This document shows, in pieces, positions 15,883 to 23,656 of a DNA stretch of 34,305 nt. A program made the translations under genes and the position numbers. Source of the DNA: Deltaproteobacteria bacterium. GTDB taxonomy: Bacteria; Myxococcota_A; Polyangia; Haliangiales; Haliangiaceae. Numbering within the stretch: position 1 is the first letter of the stretch; each line of letters starts with the position of its first letter. Location of the stretch: NCBI GenBank assembly GCA_013813765.1, contig JACCRC010000509.1:1-34305 (forward strand). Reading direction: 5' to 3'. The notes under the pieces were generated by a model. The model was not told where the DNA came from. It saw only the letters and a list, made by a program, of their open reading frames with translations, and did no database searches.

Positions 15883-16421
15883 TCGAGCTGCCCTGGCAGG
15901 AGCTGCGCGACGATCTGCACCGGTTCGTTGCCGCGCGCGCTCCGGCGGCCGAGGTCGACGACATCGTGCAAGAAGCGCTCGTGCGCGTCCATCAGGGCGT
16001 CTCGGCGGTCCGCGATACCGAGCGCGTCGGAGCGTGGATCTACCAGGTCACGCGAAACGCGATCGTCGATCACCACCGGCGCACGCGACACGGCGAGGAG
16101 CTGCCCGACGACACCGCCGCGCCGCCGGTGGACACCATCGACGACACCACGTTCACGCGCCTCGCGCGGTGCCTCACGCCGTTCGTCGCGCTGCTGCCGC
16201 CGGTATATCGACAGGCGATCACGCTGGTCGAGCTCGAAGGGCTCACGCAGGTCGAGGCAGCGGCGCGACTCGGCGTTCCGATCTCGACGATGAAGGCGCG
16301 CGTCCAGCGCGGCCGCGCGAGGCTGCGCGAGCTCGTCGAGGCGTGCTGTGCGATCGGGCTCGACGTGCGCGGTCATGTGGTCGACGTGATGCCAAGAGTT
16401 GAAGGCTGCAGCGCATGCTAG
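15879..16421 (+). CDS. SigZ-like ECF sigma factor with cysteine tail
   Basis: A 180-residue sigma-70 family factor. Region 2 covers about 8-70 (AAEVDDIVQEALVRVHQG, then GAWIYQVTRNAIVDHHRR). Region 4 covers about 98-152 (LLPPVYRQAITLVELEGLTQ and the helix-turn-helix GVPISTMKARVQRGRARL). The C-terminal 27 residues (154-180) carry C156-C157, a DVRGHVVDV stretch, then C177 and C180. This tail resembles that of SigZ-family factors. No anti-sigma gene is adjacent. The start overlaps the arsM stop in an ATGA. In the ars operon it could direct polymerase to a wider metalloid regulon, and the four Cys are candidate As(III) ligands; both points are inference. Confidence 0.85.
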   Translation: MIELPWQELRDDLHRFVAARAPAAEVDDIVQEALVRVHQGVSAVRDTERVGAWIYQVTRNAIVDHHRRTRHGEELPDDTAAPPVDTIDDTTFTRLARCLTPFVALLPPVYRQAITLVELEGLTQVEAAARLGVPISTMKARVQRGRARLRELVEACCAIGLDVRGHVVDVMPRVEGCSAC

Positions 16422-16431
16422 GGTGGACGTG

Positions 16432-17289
16432 ATGAGCGCGCCCGGCGTGCTGTTCCTCTGTGTCGCGAACTCGGCGCGCAGCCAGCTCGCGGAGGGCCTG
16501 GCGCGACAGCGCTTCGGTGCGGCGCTGCAGATTCAGAGCGCCGGCTCGATCCCGACGAAGGTGAATCCGTACGCGATCGAGACGATGCTGGAGGTCGGCG
16601 TCGATCTCGCCACGCATACGTCGAAGCTCGTCAGCGAGATCGATCCAAAAGGTATCGAGCTCGTGATCACGCTGTGCGCCGAGGAGGTGTGCCCCGCGTT
16701 CTACGCGCCGGTGCGCCGCATCCACTGGCCGATTCCCGATCCGGCGACGTCCGATCCGAAGGTGACCCGCGAGGAGCTCGTCGAGCGATTTCGCACCGCG
16801 CGCGGCCGGATCGGCGCGCGTCTTCACCTCATCGAGCCTGCGCTCGCGCTTCCGCCGCGCACCTTGATCGCGCCGGCGACCGCCGAGGACCGCCCCGAGA
16901 TCGGCGCCTTGATGATAACCGCTGGACTCCCGCTCGACGGTCTCGAGAAAACGGATCTCGTGGTCGCGCGGATCGATGGCCACCTTGTCGGCGCGGCGGG
17001 CCTCGAGCACTGGGGCGGCGACTGGCTCTTGCGGTCGGTGGCCGTCGCGACCGAGCATCGCAGCAGCGGAATCGCGGAGCTGCTCGTGCGCGATCGGCTG
17101 TGCATCGCGCAGCTCGGTGGGGCGACTTCGGTCCACCTCCTCACCACGGCCGCGCGCGGTTACTTCGAGCGGTTCGGCTTCACCGCGATCGAGCGTGCGA
17201 CGCTGCCGAAGGCGCTGCACCAGTCGACGCAGCTCGCGATCTCGGCGTGCTCGACGGCGATCGCGATGGTCCGCCCGATCCTCACTTGA
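16432..17289 (+). CDS. arsC: Fusion: ArsC arsenate reductase (LMW-PTPase type) plus ArsN2-like acetyltransferase
   Basis: A 285-residue two-domain protein. Residues 1-140 are a thioredoxin-type ArsC: the loop LFLCVANSARSQLAEG has C10 and R16, C82 and C87 sit in TLCAEEVCPAF, and the general-acid loop is IPDPA (102-106). These correspond to C10, C82 and C89 of the staphylococcal plasmid enzyme. Residues 145-285 are a GNAT domain of ArsN2 type: TAGLPLDGLEKTDLVVA, GAAGLEHWGGDWLLRSVAVA, acetyl-CoA loop RSSGIA, LLTTAARGYFERFGF. The first half reduces arsenate; the substrate of the second is unknown. The start at 16432 follows AGGGTGG by 6 bases; an ATG 11 codons earlier (16399) would overlap the sigma gene. 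It converges with the next gene, overlapping by 8 bases. Confidence 0.88.
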   Translation: MSAPGVLFLCVANSARSQLAEGLARQRFGAALQIQSAGSIPTKVNPYAIETMLEVGVDLATHTSKLVSEIDPKGIELVITLCAEEVCPAFYAPVRRIHWPIPDPATSDPKVTREELVERFRTARGRIGARLHLIEPALALPPRTLIAPATAEDRPEIGALMITAGLPLDGLEKTDLVVARIDGHLVGAAGLEHWGGDWLLRSVAVATEHRSSGIAELLVRDRLCIAQLGGATSVHLLTTAARGYFERFGFTAIERATLPKALHQSTQLAISACSTAIAMVRPILT

Positions 17290-17872
17290 ACGTCGATCCG
17301 ATCGACAGCATCACCTGGCCGCTGTCCTTGGGCTCGTCGATCGGGCCTTCGTCGCCCTGCCACCGTCGAACGCCGACCGTCAGTGCGATCCAGGCGGTCT
17401 TCCACCGCGACAGCCGCTTGGACTTGCCGATGGTCACACCGACGTCGACCGAGGTGCCACGACCGCGCGTTGGATCGACGCCGCGTCCGTATCGCGAATC
17501 GATGTAGTTCACGCTGGCGTTCGCGCTGATCCAGAACGGCCCGAAGTCGTGAGCGATCCGCACGCCCGCAGACCAGCCGCGCTGCGGGACATCCATGTCG
17601 TTGTTCCACTGGGTCCCCTCGAGCTCGACCCACGTGCGCTTGCCGAGCTCGATGCGCTTCCGCTCGTCGACCAGCTTCGTCGCACCCAGGCCGGCAAACG
17701 AGGGCGAGGCGACGGGGTCGAGATGTAGCAGCGGCTCGTCATCCTTGCGGAACAGGGCAGGGTGCTCCTCCTCGTGCAGTGACGTCGTGTCATCGGCGCG
17801 CGCCGCTCCCGAGATGACGAGGCCGGCAGCGATGACGGCACGCACGATGAATCGACTTGCGCCGCGCTGCAC
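17282..17872 (-). CDS. Secreted outer-membrane-like protein of unknown function
   Basis: With the GTG at 17872 as start the protein has 196 residues: a basic n-region (VQRGASRFIVRAV), a hydrophobic core and cleavage after ISGAARA before DDTTS. The mature part alternates polar and hydrophobic residues, as in beta strands (WVELEGTQW, GVRIAHDF, FWISANASVNYI, TSVDVGVTIG, WIALTVGVRR, GQVMLSIGSTFK), suggesting a small beta-barrel or beta-sandwich envelope protein. I recognise no family. An ATG further upstream would run into the divergent phosphatase gene; a second GTG nine codons downstream is also possible. Its 3' end overlaps the ArsC fusion gene on the other strand by 8 bases. Confidence 0.65.
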   Translation of the reverse strand: MQRGASRFIVRAVIAAGLVISGAARADDTTSLHEEEHPALFRKDDEPLLHLDPVASPSFAGLGATKLVDERKRIELGKRTWVELEGTQWNNDMDVPQRGWSAGVRIAHDFGPFWISANASVNYIDSRYGRGVDPTRGRGTSVDVGVTIGKSKRLSRWKTAWIALTVGVRRWQGDEGPIDEPKDSGQVMLSIGSTFK

Positions 17873-17894
17873 CGGTTGCCTGTACGATGACCGC

Positions 17895-18785
17895 GTGCGA
17901 GCGATCATGGACATCGGCACGAACACGCTGCTGCTGCTGATCGTCGACGCGCAGCTTCGCCCGGTCGCCGATGTGTGTCGGTTCGGCAGGCTCGGGCAAG
18001 GGCTGGATGCGAGCGGCCGGCTCGCCGACGAGGCGATCGCGCGCAGCCTCGAGATCTGCCGCGACTACCGGCGCATGATCGACGAGCACCGCGCGGGTCC
18101 GCCGACGATCGTCGCGACGCAGGCGCTGCGCGAGGCGCAGAACAGCGCGGAGTTCACGGTCCCGGCGCAGGACATTCTCGGCGGCACGATCGAGGTGATC
18201 AGCGGCGCACGCGAGGCCGAGCTCGCGTTCCTCGCGGTCGCACGCACGTTCCCCGAGCTCACGGGAACGCCGTACGTCGTCGTTGATGTCGGCGGTGGCT
18301 CCACGGAGCTCGTCGCGACCGACGGCACGCGCGTCCGCTCCGCGGTTAGCATTCCGATCGGCGCGGTACGGCTCACCGAGCGCCACCTGAAGTCGGATCC
18401 GCCGAAGCCCGCCGAGGTCCGCGCGATGATGACCGATATCGATGCGCAGCTCGGCGCGCTCGAGCTACCGCGCGGGGTTCCCGTCGTCGGTACCGCCGGC
18501 ACGGCGACGACGATCGCTGCGATCTCGAAGGGTCTGACGCGACACGATCCCGATCGAGTCACCGGCGTACGCGTGACCGCGATGGCCGTCGATGCACAGC
18601 TCGCGCGGATGCTCACGCAGACCGTTGCCGAGCGGCGCGCGACTCGAGGCATCGAGCCGCAGCGCGCCGACGTGATCGCCGGCGGCGTCGCGATCTACGC
18701 ACGCGTGCTGCACCGGCTCGATGCTCCGCTGTTGATCACGTGCGACCGCGGCATCCGCTGGGGCCTCGCGTACGAACCGGGTTAG
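17895..18785 (+). CDS. Ppx/GppA exopolyphosphatase-type phosphatase
   Basis: A 296-residue ASKHA-fold enzyme. The first phosphate loop is MDIGTNTLLLLI, close to the family's IDIGTNSxxLL. The second glycine loop is YVVVDVGGGSTELVAT (about 129-144), and a further loop is VVGTAGTATTIAAI near 200. It lacks the long C-terminal domain, so it resembles the short two-domain members that hydrolyse polyphosphate or pppGpp. The start is a GTG four codons before the ATG of MDIG; -10-like TACGAT (17883-17888) ends 6 bases before it. It is divergent from the outer-membrane-like gene, 22 bases apart, and convergent with the kinase, sharing the last bases. Confidence 0.9.
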   Translation: MRAIMDIGTNTLLLLIVDAQLRPVADVCRFGRLGQGLDASGRLADEAIARSLEICRDYRRMIDEHRAGPPTIVATQALREAQNSAEFTVPAQDILGGTIEVISGAREAELAFLAVARTFPELTGTPYVVVDVGGGSTELVATDGTRVRSAVSIPIGAVRLTERHLKSDPPKPAEVRAMMTDIDAQLGALELPRGVPVVGTAGTATTIAAISKGLTRHDPDRVTGVRVTAMAVDAQLARMLTQTVAERRATRGIEPQRADVIAGGVAIYARVLHRLDAPLLITCDRGIRWGLAYEPG

Positions 18786-20128
18786 CGCTCGGAGTACGGG
18801 TCGAATGCCGAGCCCGCCTTCACCGCGGCCGAGCCGGAGCCTGTGCGCGGCGGCGTGACGGGCGGGCGTTTCTTGCCGCTACCTTTGCCGGCGCCGGGAT
18901 TCGTCGTGATCGCCGCCGCATCCGGCGGTGGGACGGTGGCGAGGCTCGCGTCAGCGGGCGGCGGAGGTGGCGACGCCATCACGCCGGCGTCGCTCGCTGC
19001 GGCCGCGGGATTCGCCGCCGGTCGGGACTTATCGCGCGTCGCCATGAACGCGACGGCACCGACTATCAGCACGCCCACCAGGCCCATCACGATCAACCCG
19101 CCCCGCCAGGGTCGCGCCCCGTGTGACGACTCGGTCTGCCCGGTCAGCCCGCCGAGCGTGGTCACCGGCGCCCCGAACTGAGGAGTCACGGTCGCGACGG
19201 TGTCACCGGGCTGTGGCTCCGGGATGCTCGCCGGCTCGCGCAGCGATAGTCGCTTCGGCGGGATGGTCTCGATGGAGAAGTTGTCGCCGGCGATCGGTGC
19301 CGCCGCGCGCACGAGCTCGGTCATCGACGCGAACCGCGCCGCCGGATCCTTCGCGAGGCAGCGAGCGATCAGATCGTCGAGCTCCTCCGGCAAGCCGGGC
19401 ACGAACGCGCTCGGTGGCGGCGGAGCTTGCGAGATGTGCGCGACGATCATGTCGCCGGGCGCGCCGAAGATGAATGGCGGGCGGCCGCACAGCATCATGA
19501 ACACCACGCAGCCGAGCGCGTACACGTCGGTGCGGTGATCGACCTCCCCGGCGCCACGGCACTGCTCCGGTGACATGAACGCGGGCGTCCCCATGATCAC
19601 GCCGGTCTGGGTGCGCGACCGATTCGGATCGTCCTCGTCGAGGAGCTTCGCGATCCCGAAGTCGAGGATCTTGATGCGCTCCCCGCCGGGTACCGCAGGA
19701 TCCGAGACGAGGAAGAGGTTGTCGGGCTTGAGATCGCGGTGGACGATGCCTCGCGCGTGCGCGGCGGCCATCGCGATCGCGCACTGCTGGGCGAATCTCA
19801 TCACCTCGACGACGCCCATCCGGTTCACGCGCCTCAGGCGATCCGCCACCGTCTCTCCGACAAGGCTCTCCATCACGATGTACGCGGAGCCCTCGTGCCA
19901 GCCGAAATCGAGCACGGTGACGATGCCGGGGTCCTGGATGCGCGTTGCGGCGCGCGCCTCGTCGAAGAACCGCTGCACCATCTTCCGGTGCGACGACATC
20001 TCGGGCAGCAAGACCTTGATCGCCACGCGGCTGCCGAGCATCTGATGCTCCGCAAGCCAGACCGAGCCCATGCCGCCGGCGCCGAGCCGCGACACGACAC
20101 GGTAACTGCCGAGGACCTGGCCGATCAC
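18782..20128 (-). CDS. PknB-like transmembrane Ser/Thr protein kinase
   Basis: A 448-residue eukaryote-like kinase. The Gly loop is LGAGGMGSVW (15-24), catalytic Lys K38 in VAIKVLLPE, HRDLKPDNLF from 130, DFG at 156-158, and the SPE form of the APE motif at 186-188 after GTPAFM. All catalytic residues are present. A Pro/Thr-rich juxtamembrane stretch (280-340) leads to one membrane helix (about 342-363). The outer 85 residues are Pro/Ala/Gly/Ser-rich with no sensor domain. The start is a GTG, 15 bases after the stop of the TPR/PEGA protein, so the two probably form an operon and the envelope protein could be a partner, which is inference. Confidence 0.94.
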   Translation of the reverse strand: MIGQVLGSYRVVSRLGAGGMGSVWLAEHQMLGSRVAIKVLLPEMSSHRKMVQRFFDEARAATRIQDPGIVTVLDFGWHEGSAYIVMESLVGETVADRLRRVNRMGVVEVMRFAQQCAIAMAAAHARGIVHRDLKPDNLFLVSDPAVPGGERIKILDFGIAKLLDEDDPNRSRTQTGVIMGTPAFMSPEQCRGAGEVDHRTDVYALGCVVFMMLCGRPPFIFGAPGDMIVAHISQAPPPPSAFVPGLPEELDDLIARCLAKDPAARFASMTELVRAAAPIAGDNFSIETIPPKRLSLREPASIPEPQPGDTVATVTPQFGAPVTTLGGLTGQTESSHGARPWRGGLIVMGLVGVLIVGAVAFMATRDKSRPAANPAAAASDAGVMASPPPPPADASLATVPPPDAAAITTNPGAGKGSGKKRPPVTPPRTGSGSAAVKAGSAFDPYSER

Positions 20129-20143
20129 CGCACCACGGTAACC

Positions 20144-21250
20144 TCACCAGAAGAAGTAGTCGACTCCGAGTTCCACGACTCCGACGACGGCGCTCTTCGT
20201 CGCAACGGCCTGCATGTGCAGCCCGATATCGACCTTCGCGAGCCGGAACGTGGGACTGAGCCGGGCCGCGCCCCACCCCTGCGTGGACAGCTCGTAGTTA
20301 TAGCTGTCGTCGATCACGTCGACGCCGACGCCGAGCCCCATCGCGAGCATGAACTTCGGCGCGAGCGGCTGCGCGTACTCGATTCCGGCACCGATCGCGA
20401 CCAGCTCGAAGTTGTGACTGTTGTCGAACGGGTCCTGGATGTGCGTGTACCGCACGTTCGGCAAGAAGCGCAGCGAGCCGCTGCCGAGATCGCCGAGGTG
20501 CACCGGGACGCGTATCCCGACGAGGATGTCTACGCCCCCACTAGAGGGGACGGCGCTGGAGTTGAGCGAGCCAGTGTTCCGGTCGGATGACAGACCGAAC
20601 GCGACACCGACGCCGAAGTGACGCGGCAGGGGCTTCATGGGCACCGGCGGCGGCGCCACCACGATGCCTGCGGCCGGCGGCGTGACTTCCTTCCGTGCGT
20701 CCGGATCGGCCGCGAGCTCCGGCACGTCGACGCCGAGGTGCTGCGCCTGCGCGACGTCGATCGTCGTGGACCACGACTTCATGCGAGGCGCCGTGGCCGT
20801 GATCTCGTAGCGCCCGGGATCGACCGGCACCTCGTGATCGAGCTCCGCGGCGGGCACCGCGGTGCCGCTGCGCGACACGACAACACCCTGTGCGCGCGCC
20901 GCCGGAGCGATCCGGATCGTCAGGTACGGCAGCTTCGTCGTGAGTGCACCGGCGCGCTTCTCTGCCTCGTCGGCGCGCGGGTCACCCATGCGCTTCGCCA
21001 TGGCGCGCGCCTCCGCGAACGCCGCCCACGCGGTCGCGATCCGTCCACGCTTCTGCTCGCAGTCACCGAGGTTGAGCAGCGTGCCGATCTTCGGCTCGAG
21101 GTCCTGGCTCCGGCGAAACGCGTCGCAGGCCTCGGGGAGCTTGCCCTCGCCGAGCAGGCGGCGACCGTCCTGGAACAGCTGCTCGGCCGCGGGGCCCGCC
21201 ACCGCCGTTTGCGCGAGCAGCAGCGTCACCGCCAGGACCCGAAAGACCAT
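20144..21250 (-). CDS. TPR/PEGA-type envelope protein with C-terminal beta-barrel
   Basis: The protein has 368 residues. The Sec signal peptide (MVFRVLAVTLLLAQTAVAG) is followed by TPR-like helices (about 20-95, LFQDGRRLLGEGKLPEACDA and LLNLGDCEQKRGRIATAWAA). A PEGA-like beta segment comes next (about 105-185, with VPVDPGRYEITATAP), then a Pro-rich linker. The C-terminal 150 residues have amphipathic strands and end in DYFFW, a typical outer-membrane C-terminal aromatic. This design is frequent in Myxococcota next to kinases. The start was chosen at the signal peptide; the frame is open 35 codons further upstream. It lies in line with the kinase gene 15 bases downstream. Confidence 0.75.
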   Translation of the reverse strand: MVFRVLAVTLLLAQTAVAGPAAEQLFQDGRRLLGEGKLPEACDAFRRSQDLEPKIGTLLNLGDCEQKRGRIATAWAAFAEARAMAKRMGDPRADEAEKRAGALTTKLPYLTIRIAPAARAQGVVVSRSGTAVPAAELDHEVPVDPGRYEITATAPRMKSWSTTIDVAQAQHLGVDVPELAADPDARKEVTPPAAGIVVAPPPVPMKPLPRHFGVGVAFGLSSDRNTGSLNSSAVPSSGGVDILVGIRVPVHLGDLGSGSLRFLPNVRYTHIQDPFDNSHNFELVAIGAGIEYAQPLAPKFMLAMGLGVGVDVIDDSYNYELSTQGWGAARLSPTFRLAKVDIGLHMQAVATKSAVVGVVELGVDYFFW

Positions 21251-21284
21251 CACGGTGTGCACGTTAGCAGAGTCGTCTCCGGCG

Positions 21285-22277
21285 CTACAGCTCGAGCGCG
21301 TGCCGGAGCGTGCGGGATCTCCGGAACGCAGCGAACCTCCAGGCGCCGACCTCACGCGCGATGCACTGGCGGGAGCCGTCGTGCTCGAGGTCGTCGACCG
21401 ACACCTCCTTGACCGCTCCGTCGCCCCCGATGGAGAGCATCAGGCTGGCGCTGCGCTCCTCGCCGAGCTCGAAGCAACGGCGGAGCTGCTCCTTGCGGAG
21501 CTTCACGGCGTGCGCGACATCACGGTCGCGCAGGTAGTCGATCGTGGTCGGCAACGTGCGCACGCGATCGTGGAAGCCCGACGGCATCACGATCTGCGGT
21601 CGGCGATCGACCGGCCGCGCGAGCAGCGAGGACGTCGCATCCACACGCGGCAGCTCCCGCGTCTCGTCCGCCGGCTCCACGATCGCATCGACGAGCGAGA
21701 TCACGTTGCGCGTACCGAGCCGGTGGCGCTTCGCGTCGCCTCCGAGATCGATGACGGCCTCGCGGATCCCCGAGGTGCCGCGCTCGATCACGAGCGGTAG
21801 ACCGTACGGCAACGCGAGCTCGATGGTGACGGTCGCCGGCGCGTCGCGCGCGACCGGATACACCCGCAGGCCGAAGCGTTCGGGCCCGAGTTGCTCGAGC
21901 AGGGCAGGGTCCGTCATCGTGCTGACGATCTGCTCGTAGGTCGAGCGCGCGACTGCTGGCTCGGCCGCCACGCCGACCTCGGGACCCAGCGGCGTCTCGA
22001 GTCCGAGGCCGACCGCGGTCACCTGCGACGAGAGGAACAGCGGTAGCCCCACCTCGCGCGCAGTCCTCGATCGCGACGCGAGCGCGAGCGTCATCGTCAC
22101 GTGGATGTGGCCCGGGTGCTGGCGAGCGGTGAGCCGTACGTGCGTGACGGAGCCGCCGTCGACGGATCCGAAGCGGATCCTCGACCACTCGACCGGGATG
22201 GCGGCCGCGACGATCGGCTGGGGCTGCGCGGCGGCGCTGGACGCGATGGCTAGACACGCGAGAATGGGGATGCGCAT
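21285..22277 (-). CDS. Secreted VIT-like protein with AgmX-type C-terminal region
   Basis: The protein has 330 residues, with signal peptide MRIPILACLAIASSAAA before QPQP. Residues from about 35 to 165 resemble a VIT (vault/inter-alpha-trypsin) domain: long strands with TAREVGLPLFLSSQVTAVGL, a TYEQIVS stretch and FGLRVYPVARDAPATVTIEL. No von Willebrand A domain follows. The last 60 residues (LRRCFELGEERSASLMLSI, then SRQCIAREVGAWRFAAF) look like the AgmX/TonB C-terminal fold, with two Cys. Function is unknown. The frame is open 16 codons further upstream, but the signal peptide fixes the start. It precedes the TPR/PEGA gene by 34 bases. Both domain calls are by eye. Confidence 0.65.
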   Translation of the reverse strand: MRIPILACLAIASSAAAQPQPIVAAAIPVEWSRIRFGSVDGGSVTHVRLTARQHPGHIHVTMTLALASRSRTAREVGLPLFLSSQVTAVGLGLETPLGPEVGVAAEPAVARSTYEQIVSTMTDPALLEQLGPERFGLRVYPVARDAPATVTIELALPYGLPLVIERGTSGIREAVIDLGGDAKRHRLGTRNVISLVDAIVEPADETRELPRVDATSSLLARPVDRRPQIVMPSGFHDRVRTLPTTIDYLRDRDVAHAVKLRKEQLRRCFELGEERSASLMLSIGGDGAVKEVSVDDLEHDGSRQCIAREVGAWRFAAFRRSRTLRHALEL

Positions 22278-22349
22278 GAGGGCCAGACAGCGGCCGCATG
22301 TCACGGTTTCCGACGTCGCTGTCACGACGTCGTCATCGCGCGGCCCTGC

Positions 22350-22787
22350 CTATGACGGATGCAGGACAGGCGCGAGGTGATACAGCATCAAGTACACGAT
22401 CACGCCGGTCACCGAGACGTACATCCAGATCGGCCACGTGAAGCGCACGATGCGCTTGTGCTTCTCGAGCTTCCCGCCGAGCGCGTACTTGAGCGCGCCG
22501 ATCACGAGCGGCACCAGCACGACCGCGAGGACCATGTGGCTGAACAGCACGAGGAGGTAGAACGTCTTGTCCCAGCCCTCGCCGGGATACTTGTGCGCAC
22601 CGGTCGTCGCGAACCGGATCAAGTACGAGATGAGGAAGACCGTCGACGCGGTGAACGCCGAGAGCATCCGCTTGCGGTGCAGCGGCACGTCGCCGCGCGC
22701 GATCGCCATGCGGCCGGCGATCAGGAAGACAAAGCACGTGAGGTTCAGCGCCGCGTTGAGCGCCGGATGCAGCTGCTCCCAGGTCAT
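22350..22787 (-). CDS. DUF420 family membrane protein (heme-oxidase assembly context)
   Basis: A 145-residue protein with four predicted membrane helices: [18 protein letters not shown] (about 13-30), [17 protein letters not shown] (44-60), [20 protein letters not shown] (75-94) and [20 protein letters not shown] (119-138). Scattered His residues (H37, H65, H84, H110, H137) are typical of DUF420. The family occurs with cytochrome oxidase and heme A genes and is implicated in oxidase assembly. The ATG overlaps the ctaB stop in an ATGA, so it is the third gene of the ctaA-ctaB operon. Seventy-two bases separate it from the VIT-like gene; nothing is visible in that gap. Confidence 0.85.
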   Translation of the reverse strand: MTWEQLHPALNAALNLTCFVFLIAGRMAIARGDVPLHRKRMLSAFTASTVFLISYLIRFATTGAHKYPGEGWDKTFYLLVLFSHMVLAVVLVPLVIGALKYALGGKLEKHKRIVRFTWPIWMYVSVTGVIVYLMLYHLAPVLHPS

Positions 22788-23656
22788 GCGCGTCCGTCGA
22801 GGACCATCACGGCGAACAGCACCGGGAGGTACACGATGGACGCGAGGAACACGTTGCGCGCCCACTTCGCACCGCCGGTGCGGACACCCAGGCCGGGAAG
22901 GCCCTGCACGAGCACGAACGCCCCGAGCACCGATGCGGTGACGAGGTACAGCGTGCCGGCGACGCCGAGCGGAACGAGCGCGAGGCTGATCGCGACCTGC
23001 ACGATCAGGTACAGCCCGATCTCGCGGCGCGCGGCGGTCTCGCCACGTGAACCGGGGAGCGTCTTCAGGCCCGCGGCGTCGTACTCGCGCTGGCGGTACA
23101 TCGCGATCGCGTGGAAGTGGGGCACCTGCCAGAAGAACAGCACGCCGAACACTGCGAGGCCGGCGAGGTCGATGCGGCCCGTCGCCGCCGTCCAGCCCAT
23201 CAGCGCGGGCATCGCGCCGGGAACGCCGCCGACCCACACCGCCCTGTGCGAGCGCTGCTTCATCGGCGTGTAGACGCCGACGTAGAGGATCAGTGCGAGC
23301 AGGCCGAGCGCCGCTGTGACGAGGTTGACGGCCGCGAGCACGGGCAGCGCTGCGGCGCCCTGGATCGCGCCGAACCACAGCGCGGTGTTCGCCTGCAGGC
23401 GGCCCTGCGGCAGCGGGCGCTGCTTCGTGCGCGTCATCAGGCAGTCGATGTCGCGCTCGAGCCACATGTTGAGCGTGTTCGCCGCGCCGACGATCAGCGC
23501 GGTGCCAGCGAGGAGCCACAGCGTGATCGCCGTGGGAGCGGTGCCGGGCGCGAGGCTGACCGCACCGGCGGCGGTGAGCAGCGCCATCACCATGATCCGC
23601 GGCTTCACGAGCGCGATCAGATCGACTGCCTTCGCGCGCATCACCTGAGCGGTCAC
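22784..23656 (-). CDS. ctaB: Protoheme IX farnesyltransferase (heme O synthase)
   Basis: A 290-residue UbiA-family enzyme that adds a farnesyl group to heme B to make heme O. It has about nine membrane helices. The first Asp-rich motif is [20 protein letters not shown], the NxxxDxxxD site that binds the prenyl diphosphate. The second site follows [18 protein letters not shown], with [20 protein letters not shown]. The start is a GTG overlapping the ctaA stop (GTGA); an ATG five codons later is possible. It sits between ctaA and the DUF420 gene, so heme O made here would pass to CtaA. Confidence 0.95.
   Translation of the reverse strand: MTAQVMRAKAVDLIALVKPRIMVMALLTAAGAVSLAPGTAPTAITLWLLAGTALIVGAANTLNMWLERDIDCLMTRTKQRPLPQGRLQANTALWFGAIQGAAALPVLAAVNLVTAALGLLALILYVGVYTPMKQRSHRAVWVGGVPGAMPALMGWTAATGRIDLAGLAVFGVLFFWQVPHFHAIAMYRQREYDAAGLKTLPGSRGETAARREIGLYLIVQVAISLALVPLGVAGTLYLVTASVLGAFVLVQGLPGLGVRTGGAKWARNVFLASIVYLPVLFAVMVLDGRA

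Noticed and set aside
16399-16431. Earlier ATG for the ArsC fusion protein
   Set aside because: It would overlap the sigma factor gene by 23 bases, lacks a ribosome binding site, and adds residues before the normal ArsC start; the ATG at 16432 has AGGGTGG upstream and places the catalytic Cys at residue 10.
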